A stretch of DNA of 21,738 bases. Origin: a virus. The DNA is taken from the IMG/VR virus record IMGVR_UViG_3300035204_002457, positions 1-21,738 of that record. One strand, given 5' to 3'. How positions within the stretch are numbered: position 1 is the first letter of the stretch; each line of letters opens with the position of its first letter. A program made the translations under genes and the position numbers. The notes under the pieces are model-generated. The model had not been told where the DNA came from, searched no databases, and worked only from the letters and a program-made list of their open reading frames with translations. This document shows, in pieces, positions 5,769 through 16,600 of the stretch.

Positions 5769-7613
5769 ATGGCAACTTCAAATTCAGTATCTAAACTCAG
5801 CTCCAAGACTTATTTAGCAAAAGATTTTACTTCTTTTAGAGGCGAGCTAGTTACTTATGCAAAAAATTATTTTGCAAATCAGATTCAAGATTTTTCAGAA
5901 GCTGGTATTGGAGGAATGTTTGTTGAATTAGCGGCGTTTGTTGGTGATTCTATGTCATTTTATTTAGATCATCAGTTTAATGAACTGAATCCAGCAACTT
6001 CAGTTGAGATACGAAATATCGAAAGTCATGCTCGAAATGCCGGCGTTAAGATAACTGGTGCGGCGCCCGCGGTTGCTAAAGTTACTTTTTATATAGAAGT
6101 TCCAGCGACTACACTTTCCGATGGAACGTATTTTCCTGACACTAGCACGTTTCCAATAATAAAAGCCGGTACTGAATTAAGGTCTAACAGCGGCGGAATA
6201 TATTTCACGTCAACCGATGATGTAGATTTTGCTGAAGAGAGTACTGATGGTGTGCTATTATCTAGTTACTCTATTTCAAATACAGATAGTTCCGGAAATC
6301 CAACTCATTATATCGTTACAAAAGATCAAGATTGTATTTCTGGTCAGATAAAAAAAGACGAATTTAAGATAGGGACAGTTTTAAAGCCGTTTAGAAAAAT
6401 TACGTTAACCAGAACAGACGTGACTCAAATTATAAACGTAAAAGATCTTTCTGGAAACGAATACCATGAAGTGGAATCATTAACGCAAGACACCGTGTTC
6501 AAAAGAGTGCAAGTTTTAGATAACGAGCGCGATGATGTTTCTGACAACCTGGAAGTTATTCCTGCTCCATATCGATATATAACCCGCACAGACTTTACTA
6601 CACGATTAACTAAGCTCCAGTTTGGATCTGGTGATGCATCAACTACTGATGATGATATAATTCCCGATCCAAGTGATTTAGCTCTTCCATTATATGGAAA
6701 AAAAGTTTTTTCTAAATTTTCTTTAGACCCTAACAGCTTACTGAAAACGCACACACTTGGAATTTCTCCTGTTAACACTACTATATCTGTAGAGTATAGG
6801 CATGGTGGAGGATTAAGCCATAACGTACCTTCTGAGGGTATTAGAAATATATCTCAACTTAAAATAATGTTTCCAAAGCAGCCCACATCGGATATACAAG
6901 ATGCTGTTATTAAATCTTTAGATGTGAAAAATCAAAATCCTGCTTCCGGAGGATCTGCTACTTTGTCTTTAGAAGAATTAAGAAGCCTTATAAGTTCATC
7001 TCGAAATCAACAAAATAGAATAGTGACCCAGCAAGACTTGTTAGCTAGACTTTACACTTTGCCAGCAGTATTTGGCAGAGTATATAGAGCGGGTCTAAGG
7101 AAAAATGAAGAAAACCCACTATCTACAGAGCTTTACTTGTTGTGTAGAGACAAAGACGGCAAGCTACAAATTGCACCAGACGCCCTCAAGAAAAATCTAA
7201 GAGTCTATCTAAATGAATTTAGGCTTATATCAGACGCAATAGATATATTAGACGGCAGTGTCATAAATTACAAGATAAACTTTAGCATAATCTGCACACC
7301 TAGCTCTAATAAAAGCACTGTTTTAGCTAACGTAATAACCAGGATTAAAAAAGTTAGCGACCTAAAATTCTTTCAAATAGACCAGCCGGTAGTCGAAGCT
7401 GATGTTATAAATGCAATTATTAATACGCCTGGCGTTCTTTCAATGACATCCCTAGAGTTTAATAACGCGTTTGGTACAGTCGGTAGTTATACTTATTCTG
7501 ATATAGAGTTTGATATGACGGCAAATCTTTATAAGGGATTAATAATTGGAACACCAGGATCGATATTTGAGCTTAAGTATCCCGATTCGGATATTACTGG
7601 AACCGCGGAGTGA
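5769..7613 (+). CDS. gp6: Baseplate wedge protein gp6, baseplate-J-like
   Basis: This 614-residue protein is close in length to T4 gp6 (660). In T4, gp6 dimers form the continuous inner ring that holds the baseplate wedges together. The N-terminal region is typical of the family: KTYLAKDFTSFRGELVTYAK, then a conserved helix pair (GIGGMFVELAAFVGDSMSFY, LDHQFNELNPATSVEIRNI) and the HARNAGVKITGA turn. The middle part, about residues 120-350, is beta-rich. The later region contains QQDLLARLYTLPAVFGRVYR, the J-protein-like helical part with an 'LP..fG.v.ra' pattern, and closes with alternating strands and helices. GGAGGA at 5756-5761 is a strong ribosome binding site seven bases before the ATG. 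Confidence 0.9.
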   Translation: MATSNSVSKLSSKTYLAKDFTSFRGELVTYAKNYFANQIQDFSEAGIGGMFVELAAFVGDSMSFYLDHQFNELNPATSVEIRNIESHARNAGVKITGAAPAVAKVTFYIEVPATTLSDGTYFPDTSTFPIIKAGTELRSNSGGIYFTSTDDVDFAEESTDGVLLSSYSISNTDSSGNPTHYIVTKDQDCISGQIKKDEFKIGTVLKPFRKITLTRTDVTQIINVKDLSGNEYHEVESLTQDTVFKRVQVLDNERDDVSDNLEVIPAPYRYITRTDFTTRLTKLQFGSGDASTTDDDIIPDPSDLALPLYGKKVFSKFSLDPNSLLKTHTLGISPVNTTISVEYRHGGGLSHNVPSEGIRNISQLKIMFPKQPTSDIQDAVIKSLDVKNQNPASGGSATLSLEELRSLISSSRNQQNRIVTQQDLLARLYTLPAVFGRVYRAGLRKNEENPLSTELYLLCRDKDGKLQIAPDALKKNLRVYLNEFRLISDAIDILDGSVINYKINFSIICTPSSNKSTVLANVITRIKKVSDLKFFQIDQPVVEADVINAIINTPGVLSMTSLEFNNAFGTVGSYTYSDIEFDMTANLYKGLIIGTPGSIFELKYPDSDITGTAE

Positions 7614-7619
7614 TAAATC

Positions 7620-9185
7620 GTGTATTTGATATTAACTGCAAGTAAAGACACTTATATAACTAACAAAGTTATAGACAATACTTTTCGCGCTAAAGACGCA
7701 AATGTTGGAAGAGCGGGCACCATTGATATATTCAAGCTTTGGGACGAATCAACTTATCTTTCTGCCTCTACTAGAATAACTGCATCTGTTGGTGAAATTT
7801 CTAGAGGTCTTATAAAATTTGAATTTGACACAGTAAAAGCGCTAACAGCTTCTAATTTAGATTTAAACTCATCTAGATTCCAAGCTAGGCTTAGGCTTTT
7901 TGACATAATGGGCGGGCAAGCCACTCCTTCTAATTTTTACTTAATAACTTATCCGCTTTCTAAGTCTTTTGATGAGGGCGTTGGAAGAGACGTAGCGTCA
8001 TTCGGAGATTTAGATGTAGCTAATTTCATGACAGCGTCTGTAACGAATGGAACGCCGGCGATGTGGAATTTATCCGGAGCTAATGTTGGAGGGCTACTTG
8101 GTTCTGACGATCTAGATTATATTTCATCTGGCACCAGCGCATCTCCAGGGTTTTCAGCTTATATAGATTTTGGAGCTTCTCAATATTTTAAAAATGGAAA
8201 CGAAAATTTAGATATAGACATTACAAAATATGTAAGCGCGTCTATAGCTGGCCAGATTCCAGATTTCGGGCTGAGACTTTCATTCTCTGGTTCTGATTCT
8301 ACTGATCAAAAAACGAGGTTTGTAAAGAGATTTGCTTCTAGACATTCTTCTAATCTTTTGAAAGTACCACAGATACACGTTTCATGGGACGACAGCGTAG
8401 TAGATAATCACGAAGATTTTATTTTTGATACTAGCGGTTCTTTGTTTTTAAGAAATTATGTTAGAGGAGTTCCAACTAATTTAAAATCAGGATCTGATGC
8501 TAGCGCGATAACTGGCGATAATACCATTTTACTCAAGTTGCAAGTTCAAAGTTTTAATGAAATATTTACTGGATCTCAGCATACTGCAGGAACTGATGCG
8601 ACTCAAATAGCAGGTCTTTATTCTGCATCTTTTGCTATGTCTACTTATGATACCAGAACAGTAAATCAGTCTAATCATACTTTTGTGGATTTAATTGAAA
8701 AGAGCGGTTCAATAACTTTTAAAACATATTGGATCTCTGTAGATGAATCTATTGCTTACCACACTGGATCTTTAACGGTAAGGCCCTCGAGGAAAACTAC
8801 ATTTGAAAGGCAGCCGTCTGACTTGATGTTTAACTTCACTAATTTAGAGCCAGAATATAATAAAAATGACGATGTTTATCTAAATGTTTTTGTGGAAGAT
8901 TTGTCTACAGAAGACAAAGTTTATAAAATTCCATACTCAAAAAAGAGTATTAGCTTAAGTAAAGTTTACTACAGAATAAGAGAAGCTTCTACTGGCCAGA
9001 TAATGGTGCCGTTTGATGACTCTAGAGAAACTACAAAACTTTCTTCAGACAGCAATGGATTATCTTTTTATTTTAAAATGTCTAGCTTGCCAAAGGGCTT
9101 TGTTTATTATTTCGATTTGTTAGTAAAAGACTACGGAGAAAATAGAATATACAATGAGGCTAGCGGCAAATTTAAGGTAGTCTGA
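7620..9185 (+). CDS. Virion protein with DNRLRE-like N-terminal domain
   Basis: A 521-residue protein that starts with GTG; GGAG at 7607-7610 is 9 bases upstream. Residues about 1-270 resemble a DNRLRE-type beta-sandwich: ASKDTYITNKVID and NVGRAGTIDIFKLW at the start, SRGLIKFEFDTVKAL in the middle, then KRFASRH and VPQIHVSWDD at the end. The remaining 250 residues are beta-rich, perhaps Ig-like (FTNLEPEYNKNDDVYLNVFV). Ser/Gly/Thr are abundant and there are no Cys. It follows gp6 directly and overlaps the next large structural gene by one base, so it is probably an outer baseplate component. Many marine T4-like phages have a 'virion structural protein' of this size here; I know of no more exact name. 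Confidence 0.65.
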   Translation: MYLILTASKDTYITNKVIDNTFRAKDANVGRAGTIDIFKLWDESTYLSASTRITASVGEISRGLIKFEFDTVKALTASNLDLNSSRFQARLRLFDIMGGQATPSNFYLITYPLSKSFDEGVGRDVASFGDLDVANFMTASVTNGTPAMWNLSGANVGGLLGSDDLDYISSGTSASPGFSAYIDFGASQYFKNGNENLDIDITKYVSASIAGQIPDFGLRLSFSGSDSTDQKTRFVKRFASRHSSNLLKVPQIHVSWDDSVVDNHEDFIFDTSGSLFLRNYVRGVPTNLKSGSDASAITGDNTILLKLQVQSFNEIFTGSQHTAGTDATQIAGLYSASFAMSTYDTRTVNQSNHTFVDLIEKSGSITFKTYWISVDESIAYHTGSLTVRPSRKTTFERQPSDLMFNFTNLEPEYNKNDDVYLNVFVEDLSTEDKVYKIPYSKKSISLSKVYYRIREASTGQIMVPFDDSRETTKLSSDSNGLSFYFKMSSLPKGFVYYFDLLVKDYGENRIYNEASGKFKVV

Positions 9186-12100
9186 TGGCTAATACATTTT
9201 CAAATGGAAATCTTCTTTTTTCACCAACAATAATTCAGAGAGCTATCGATGGATCAGGCGCTGTTACTGATGCTACGCTTACAGATTATTCTGGCTCTAA
9301 TATTACCGGAAGCAATTCTTTTCGTTTTGACGAACCAGGCACTCCTTTTAAATCTACGCAGCAGATTCCGCTAGACTGGTCTAAATTTGAGAACCATACA
9401 TTTTTTAATTCTGCTGAATCTAAAGTAAATGTAGCGTTCGACACAATAATCAACTATTTTCCGTTTGACGGAACAAATGACGAAATTCAAACTTTCATGG
9501 ATGGTCTTAACGGTTGGGAAAAGCATGTTTTTGATAAATTTCCAAAACAAATCGGGTATCTCTGCATGTCCGGCACACTCCCTACAGAAAATCCAGAAGG
9601 AGGGTTCAACGCAGGCTTAGGCACATTTATACGAGTGCATGACGTAGCTGGGTCTTTGTATCCTTCGCTCTCTAAAGATACTAGCGGGTTAAACATAATA
9701 GACCCGGGTTTAAAATCTATATCGTTCCAATTTTGGATTCATTTGCCGCCAGAAGCGTGTAAAAACCAGGTTATATTCCAGAAACTTTCAGACACCAATC
9801 AAGGTTATTCGATGTTTGTTTCTGAATCTGCTGCTAATCGAGCTGACGTAGTTTTTATAGCGTCTAGCGGGTCGAATGCGATAACTGCAAGCTATAACAT
9901 TCCAAAAGATGAAATGTTACATATTTCTGCTAATTTTGATAGAGAATCCACAGGCCTATCAAGTTTGAAAATTTTTAAAACTGGCAGTTTAGTAGCTTCT
10001 TCTTCTTATAGCACAAGCTTTGGACTGATGGATTTTCAGTCGGATCCGTTGTTAATCGGATCTGGTGCTGCGCACGACATGGGTTCTTTAGGGACCGGAA
10101 TATTTACTCCAGAAGTCACTTTAAGCGGTTGTTTAGATGATTTTAGATGCTATCACGGCGGAAGGACTTCTAGCGCCATAAAATCAAATTACTTATCGGA
10201 CGCTTTTCCTACTAGCAGTTTAAGACTTTATCTCAAGTTTAATGAAGCTTCTGGATCTTATGCGAATAATTCTGTAGTTTTAGATTCTTCTGGATTTTCT
10301 TTGCATTCGCATATAAGCAACTTTCATTCTTCGTCAAGAGATTATAAACTGGGTTCTCCACACCAGTGGATGTCGCTAGAAAGGTCTGAAATTAATCCGG
10401 TTTTATTTCCTGGAAACGCTGACGTGCTTTCATTTAACCAGCTCTTGTTAGCGTCTGCGTCGCAATACGATAATAATAATCCAAATTTAATAACTAAATT
10501 AATTCCAGAGCATTATCTTTTGGAGGCCGATCTAGAAGAGGGTTTTGAAGACATTTATGCTGGAACTGGAGATGACTATAGCTATAGTATAGATTTCCCA
10601 GGCGGTGGAAGAATTGGCCAACCGCAAATTATAGCTTCGTTGTTGTTTACTTGGGCTAAATTTTTCGATGAAATAAAACTGTTTACTGATCAATTTGGAA
10701 ATCTGCTAAGAATAGATTATGATGATTCTAATACAGTGGCTTCTCACATGTTGCCATTTTTTAGTAAATACTATGGGTTTGTTTTACCAAATAATTTTTC
10801 TAACGCTTCTTATGCTCAATATTTACTGGGCGAAAACTTGGAGAAAGATCCGGCCATAGCGGCGTCTAGTTTATATAATGTGCAGTCGGAGATATGGAGA
10901 AGAATATTAGTAAACCTGAGCTCTATTATTGAGTCTAAAGGTACGCTATTCGCCATCAAGTCTGTTATGAGAGCAGCAGGAATAAATCCGGATTCTATGT
11001 TTAGATTTAGAGAATTCGGCGGCTCTAGGACAATAACTACAGACGATGCCCGCCGGAGTAGGAGTGAAGTAGCTTCTCAACTTTGGTTATCTTCTAGTAA
11101 AGAAAGAATAATTTCTCCCTATCTTTCTTCTTCTAGAAAAGCACCTGGATTTCCCTATGCCTCTAACCCAACGCTACCAAGAAGAAGTGACGGGTTATTA
11201 ACTAGTGGTTCTTGGACGTACGAGGGCTTATATCAGTTTGATTTTCGAAACACAAGTAATCAACCTCTAACACAGAGTTTAATTAGATTTTGGACGACCG
11301 GCTCTTGGGGCGTTGCTGGTCAAGGTCCCGGCGCTTTAGTATCTAATTTAATAGCTTATGGAACCGGTAGCAAGGGTAATGTTACTGGATCTTTAAAATT
11401 ATTTTTGAGACCAGGCCCTGAAGACAACGATCCCGTTATGAAATTAGTGCTTACGGGAGTTAATATCTTTGATCAAGATCGTTGGCACGTTTCTTTTGGA
11501 AGAAACGTTGGTTCTCCAACTGGATCCTTGGCTACTGCATCTTACTTTATTAGGGCAGCAAGGGCAACAAATGGCGATATCGCCGAGTTCTATCAAACTT
11601 CTTCTATTTTTGGTTTAGGTGATCGCGGCAGTTTAGTATTCAATACTTCTTCAGACGACTATAACGCTTCTGGCTCTTATTTTGAGTTTGGCGGAAAATC
11701 TACTTCACAAGCCCTAGATACTTCTGGCAATAAATTTTTAAATGCTTCTAGTATCATAACTGATGCAGACGCTAGAAATACATCTTTATCTGCAAAAGTT
11801 TCTGGCGTGAGATTCTGGACAAAAGCTTTAACTTCTAAAGAAACTAAAGAGCACGCTAGAAACTTTAAGAGTGTAGGCGTTGAAGATCCGCAAGTTAATT
11901 TCAACTTCGTTACATCTATTTCTGGCTCTTGGGAGAGATTAAGGATAGATGCAAGTTTGGACCAGCTCGTAACTAAATCAGACTCTTCTGGAGAATTGAG
12001 CGTTTTTGATTTTTCGCAAAACTCATTTTTCTTAACAGGCTCTGGGTTTGAATTGTCTAAGCAAGTAATTAACCCAGCATTATTTAGATACACTATCCTC

Positions 12101-12661
12101 GATCCCTCTTTTGGAGAAAGAAGTGCCGAAAATAAGATAAGGGTAAGAGGGTTTCAAAAAGATTTGAATATCCAAGAATTCAACACTCTTAAATCTCCTG
12201 TAAGACAGATAGAGCCGGGACAACCCACTCTAGATGATTCTAGATTCAGCATAGAAGTTTCTGCAGTTGGAGCTCTTAACGAAGACATAGTTAACATATT
12301 GGCTGGACTCGATTGGTTAGATAGTGCAATAGGGAATCCTGAGCTACAGTTTGCTTCTGATTATCCAGCGCTTAGAAGATTAAGAGAGGTTTATTTTCAC
12401 CGTCTGACAGATAAAGTTAATTTTAAGAATTTGTTTCTTTTTTATAAGTGGTTTGATGATTCTCTTTCTATTATAATTGAAAGATTAATTCCGAGAACTA
12501 CAAAATATATGGGAATTAATTTCGTTATCGAATCTCATTTCTTAGAGAGACCAAAATTTAGAAATATGAATAATAACATTTATTTATCTGCTGCAGATAG
12601 AAGAGGAATAAACGACGAGCTGCTGATGGCAGTTTTGAGCGGATTCCTTAAGAGGTATTGA
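9185..12661 (+). CDS. Large LamG-containing baseplate protein, possible gp7 counterpart
   Basis: A 1158-residue protein starting in a TGATG overlap. A first concanavalin/LamG-like domain lies at about residues 165-355: KSISFQFWIHLPPEACK, a run of strands, then SGCLDDFRCYHGGR and SLRLYLKFNEASGSY. A second, less clear one spans about 680-900, with DRWHVSFGRN near 760 and GVRFWTKALTSKETKEHARN near 872. Between them, about residues 380-640 are helical (SIIESKGTLFAIKSVMRAAG). The C-terminal 200 residues are mixed helix, including REVYFHRLTDKVNFKNLFLF. T4 gp7 is 1032 residues and occupies the same slot after gp6, so this may be its counterpart, but I see no direct sequence match to gp7. LamG domains commonly bind carbohydrate, so contact with the host surface is likely. 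Confidence 0.62.
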   Translation: MANTFSNGNLLFSPTIIQRAIDGSGAVTDATLTDYSGSNITGSNSFRFDEPGTPFKSTQQIPLDWSKFENHTFFNSAESKVNVAFDTIINYFPFDGTNDEIQTFMDGLNGWEKHVFDKFPKQIGYLCMSGTLPTENPEGGFNAGLGTFIRVHDVAGSLYPSLSKDTSGLNIIDPGLKSISFQFWIHLPPEACKNQVIFQKLSDTNQGYSMFVSESAANRADVVFIASSGSNAITASYNIPKDEMLHISANFDRESTGLSSLKIFKTGSLVASSSYSTSFGLMDFQSDPLLIGSGAAHDMGSLGTGIFTPEVTLSGCLDDFRCYHGGRTSSAIKSNYLSDAFPTSSLRLYLKFNEASGSYANNSVVLDSSGFSLHSHISNFHSSSRDYKLGSPHQWMSLERSEINPVLFPGNADVLSFNQLLLASASQYDNNNPNLITKLIPEHYLLEADLEEGFEDIYAGTGDDYSYSIDFPGGGRIGQPQIIASLLFTWAKFFDEIKLFTDQFGNLLRIDYDDSNTVASHMLPFFSKYYGFVLPNNFSNASYAQYLLGENLEKDPAIAASSLYNVQSEIWRRILVNLSSIIESKGTLFAIKSVMRAAGINPDSMFRFREFGGSRTITTDDARRSRSEVASQLWLSSSKERIISPYLSSSRKAPGFPYASNPTLPRRSDGLLTSGSWTYEGLYQFDFRNTSNQPLTQSLIRFWTTGSWGVAGQGPGALVSNLIAYGTGSKGNVTGSLKLFLRPGPEDNDPVMKLVLTGVNIFDQDRWHVSFGRNVGSPTGSLATASYFIRAARATNGDIAEFYQTSSIFGLGDRGSLVFNTSSDDYNASGSYFEFGGKSTSQALDTSGNKFLNASSIITDADARNTSLSAKVSGVRFWTKALTSKETKEHARNFKSVGVEDPQVNFNFVTSISGSWERLRIDASLDQLVTKSDSSGELSVFDFSQNSFFLTGSGFELSKQVINPALFRYTILDPSFGERSAENKIRVRGFQKDLNIQEFNTLKSPVRQIEPGQPTLDDSRFSIEVSAVGALNEDIVNILAGLDWLDSAIGNPELQFASDYPALRRLREVYFHRLTDKVNFKNLFLFYKWFDDSLSIIIERLIPRTTKYMGINFVIESHFLERPKFRNMNNNIYLSAADRRGINDELLMAVLSGFLKRY

Positions 12662-13608
12662 TGGCACATCCAGACTATTCAAAAGTAAGAATGACAGTAG
12701 TTCCAGCTCTAAGTGAGTCTTTTCCTTATATACAGGGGGCCTCTGTAAAATCTTCTTATTGGACCGCAAGAACGCTTCCAGCTTTGGGCAGAGGTCCAGA
12801 TAAACTATTTTTCAGCTCTTCTGCCGGTATATTCAATGTATCAGACAAACAATATTTCGACGATTGTATAGTTGGGAAAATTGCTGTTGTCGGCGAAAGC
12901 ATTCAAGCTGAAATGAGTTCTGAAGCTGGTAAACTAGAGACCAGATTTGCGTATGATTACATAGGATATACTTGGGGAATACCAGATAACGATCCAATAA
13001 GAACCGAGCCATATAGAGACAAAAATTATTTTAATCCAGTCCAGTATTTGATTAATTCTGCATCTATGACGTGGCCAGTGGTTTTAGAAGATCCTGCTGC
13101 TGTAGATACACTAGATTACAACGGCGTACTTGAACCGCTGACTATTAGAACTCGTGTTGGGATGTCCAGCACATTTGTTGGAGACCACTTAGATCCTGAG
13201 CCGCATTGCATTAGGGGCGTTTTTGCTGGTGGATATGCAGAAGAACCTTATCGTAGAAGCAGTTTGATAACTCATTATATAGAACCTGATGATTCCAATA
13301 GAAATTATCCGTTTAGCTATGTTGTAGATTGGAGGATATACGAGGGTTTTTCTCGACACGTTCCAGACTCTACATACACTGCTAACAACAACAAAAGAAT
13401 CAAACCGTTTCATGAAACAACTATAAATGAAATAGTTTTCGCAGAGATTTCCGATGTTCCGATGCAAAATTATTTTATCCATAACGTCACTTCTGCCTCT
13501 TTGGATAGTCGACCTTCTCTAGGAGCAAAAACTCTTGGGTGCGGGCACACTTATGAAAACTGTATTTTTGGTACAGACTCTGTGTCTTACGGAGGCTTGT
13601 TGAAATGA
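12661..13608 (+). CDS. Virion structural protein, possible gp8-position protein
   Basis: This protein has 315 residues from ATG 12661, which is coupled to the previous gene by TGATG; AGAGG at 12651-12655 is the likely ribosome binding site. A TTG at 12658 would add one residue. The sequence is beta-rich and aromatic, with no signal peptide, membrane segment or coiled coil. Distinctive stretches are the start AHPDYSKVRMTVVPALSESF, RFAYDYIGYTWGIPDNDP and the C-terminal GAKTLGCGHTYENCIFGTD. It ends in an ATGA overlap with the giant protein gene, so the two are translationally coupled and may assemble together. T4 gp8 (334 residues) occupies a similar place and size, but no sequence match is evident. 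Function is inferred from context only. Confidence 0.5.
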   Translation: MAHPDYSKVRMTVVPALSESFPYIQGASVKSSYWTARTLPALGRGPDKLFFSSSAGIFNVSDKQYFDDCIVGKIAVVGESIQAEMSSEAGKLETRFAYDYIGYTWGIPDNDPIRTEPYRDKNYFNPVQYLINSASMTWPVVLEDPAAVDTLDYNGVLEPLTIRTRVGMSSTFVGDHLDPEPHCIRGVFAGGYAEEPYRRSSLITHYIEPDDSNRNYPFSYVVDWRIYEGFSRHVPDSTYTANNNKRIKPFHETTINEIVFAEISDVPMQNYFIHNVTSASLDSRPSLGAKTLGCGHTYENCIFGTDSVSYGGLLK

Positions 13609-16600
13609 GAAAAGACTATAGGATAAAAATTCCGTATGACTTGCAACGAGCATTTGGGGATTACCACCAGCCGCAAAATTTAAAGCATTATTTTAGGCTG
13701 TATTCTGCTGATGATAACTCTATAGATTCGTCCCTTTCAAATATAGCAGAACCAATCGGGTACCCTATTGTCGGCAGTGATATTTCTACGCTTAGGACTT
13801 CTCCGTTTAATAAGCTTGTAAGATATACTAGCGACATAAAAGCTACAGATGGTTCTTATTATCGAGTAGCTTGGGGAGGTACTAACTATAACGCGTTTAG
13901 AAACGACGGGAATACTTTCACGATCGGAATGTGGGTCCAAATTCCAGTGATTGGAACTGGATCTCCAGATAATGAGCACGTAATTTTCAACAAGGTAAAA
14001 GCAGGTACCTTGGCTGGCAACTGGGGACAGGGAGGAATTGAAGAAAGCCAGAATTTAGGCGAGATGGCTATCACCTATATCAGCGCGGGAAACAACTTTA
14101 AATTTCAGTGGGTAGGAAAAAATCTTGCAGATAACAATTATTACATAATCAACGTTCCAACTTTTGATCTTAATCTTCTTGATAACGGACCATACAGGAG
14201 CGGTGACTGGATATATTTGGCTGTTACAATGAGCCATTCATTGCCAGTCTCTGCTAACACACTAATAGAAAGCATCGTAACTTTTTATGTCAATGGAAAA
14301 GATGCCACGGATAAATCTTCTATTACTGGAGGTGATGCAGTTGGTGGTATAAAAATCTCTCCAGATTTTCAAGCAGCACAAAATTATGGCGATATTTTGA
14401 TAGGCCGCGGCCTTGGAGATACGAACCCGCCTTCTAGTAATGATAATACTGCTTGTAGAGTATATGATTTAGCTATATGGGATGCAGCATTAGAACAACC
14501 AGCCATTGCTTCTATTTGGGAAAGATCAAAATTCTTTGAAGGCACCGGATTTTTAAGTCTACCTCCAAGAGTTCAGCTAAAAAAAGAAGTGTCTACCACG
14601 CCGGTTTATTTTGCTAGCAAAAACACCCCAATAGTTCAGGGACAAGATAGGCTCAAGGGGTTTGATGACAGCAGGACTATTACCTTTGAAACTGAGCGTA
14701 AAGTTAATCTACAATATCCTCTGGGTATACCATATGACGGCGGTTCACTTGGTACCGGAAGTTATGATCCCAATGATTTAACTTCTTGTTTATTAGCAAC
14801 CCCCAATAAATTACCAGACATATGGGCTCCAGGAATTAAAAACTTTGGAATTTTGCAAAATTACTATGGGCCATCGCAAATTAGCGAGGGCCAGCCAAGA
14901 TTCTTGCCGTTTAACGACGCTTTAGTGTTGCCAAATGGCGATGGCAATTTTTATGGTGGCACAACATCTATAGGCGGATTTAATTCAAAGCTCCGCGACA
15001 AGATCCAGGTAACAATAGAGCTTCCAATGAACGAGACAGCAACAGTCTCAAGATATTCAGCTAAATGGGATGCAATTGGGCCTACTACTCCAAACTTAGT
15101 GGAGGATCTAAAGCCTAACGATCCAACTGCAATTAATCCTCACTATGATGCTGAAGGAGAATTTAAAGAACAAAATTTAACTGGATTTCTATACTATAAT
15201 AAATCGCGTGGTGCTTGGGAGCAAAAGGGTATTGCTGACGTCGTTACTGGTCAGTATGTGAAAGCAATAGGATATATCAAGGGCGATCAAAATATTGAAG
15301 CAAACGGTGTTACCTTTACATTAATAAACGCTGATAATATACCGCAAGTTTTTATCTTTGATACTAGCGTAACTACTTGCGACGGCACTTGGGACGCTCC
15401 CGGAACAAAGCGGGTGCTTGTTGGACTATCTGGATTAGCTGCTGTAGATGTGGATAAAGCAGCTTCTAGAATGGCTAGCGCAATTAATGGAGCTGGCGTG
15501 GTAGAAGCTTCTGGAGATTTGGGTTGGTCTGCAACTTCAGGTGAATTTACTGCTAAATCTACAGTGACAATAATCCAAAGCGGCCCGGGCAAAGTCGGCA
15601 ATACTGTAATATCTCAGACTGGTGGGATGACCCTTACTAATTTTTCCGGAGGATCCACCGGTTATTCTTACGACGAAATAGCCCAAGAGCTTAAAGCCTC
15701 TAATTTAACTTTCGCTCAAGATTCTACTAGAAGAATTGTGGGGTCTAATTTAATTACTTCGGGCGTGTCGCACGTAATGAGGCTATTTTATCCTGGAGGT
15801 TGTACGGATGGACAAGGTCAATACGCAGCGGGTGGCCTTGAAGGAAATGGCGTAGACGTTGGAGTTTTCGATACACAACTAGCTGCCAACGTAGGCCATC
15901 CAATGTGCACCAATTATGGCCCTAACGCATATCAGTATTTTGCTACTGGCAGCCAAGTCTTAAAGATGAAAGACTATATTTCTGAGCCATTCTTGCTGGA
16001 AAAAGTTATATTAGAAATTCCAGACACTGTTGCAAGAAAAATATATGACTTCGAAGAAGAGCTAGACTCTCCCACAGCCGCTAGACCTCAAGACGATTAT
16101 GTCTTCTTCCTCATGAGACAAGCAAGAAGATACCCTGGTATGCCAGCTCAATTTTACGGTCCCAATGGCCAACCGCTATCTTCCGATAGCGAGAAAGATA
16201 AGATTAGGTTTGAAGTATCTTCTAGCGTAAGATATTTGATATGCTCTGGAAACGCTTGTTTTTATAACGATGAAAGAAGAGTACCGGGCAAAATACCATA
16301 CGATGAAGAAGAAAATCCAACTTTTTCTCCATGGGAACCCAGAAATTCGCCAGCTTTTGTTCATAATTTTTCCAGTTCGATTGGTACTGCTCACCAGCAC
16401 GTAATGGTCCGGTCAGGATCGATAATGCTTCCTATGATCCCAGCAGTCCCAAGCAGAAAAATGTTGGGGAATTATATATTGCCAACTTGGGATGGGTCTT
16501 CAGCGCTTTATATAACCCAGTCTGGGGGTGATGTCACCTTATTCCTCACCGGAAGCACGGTTGCTGGTGACCAGGGAGCTTGCTACCCAGGAACAGTTCA

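Noticed and set aside
11677-12093. 138-residue open frame on the minus strand
   Set aside because: It mirrors the second LamG-like region of the 1158-residue protein and its translation shows no domain pattern.
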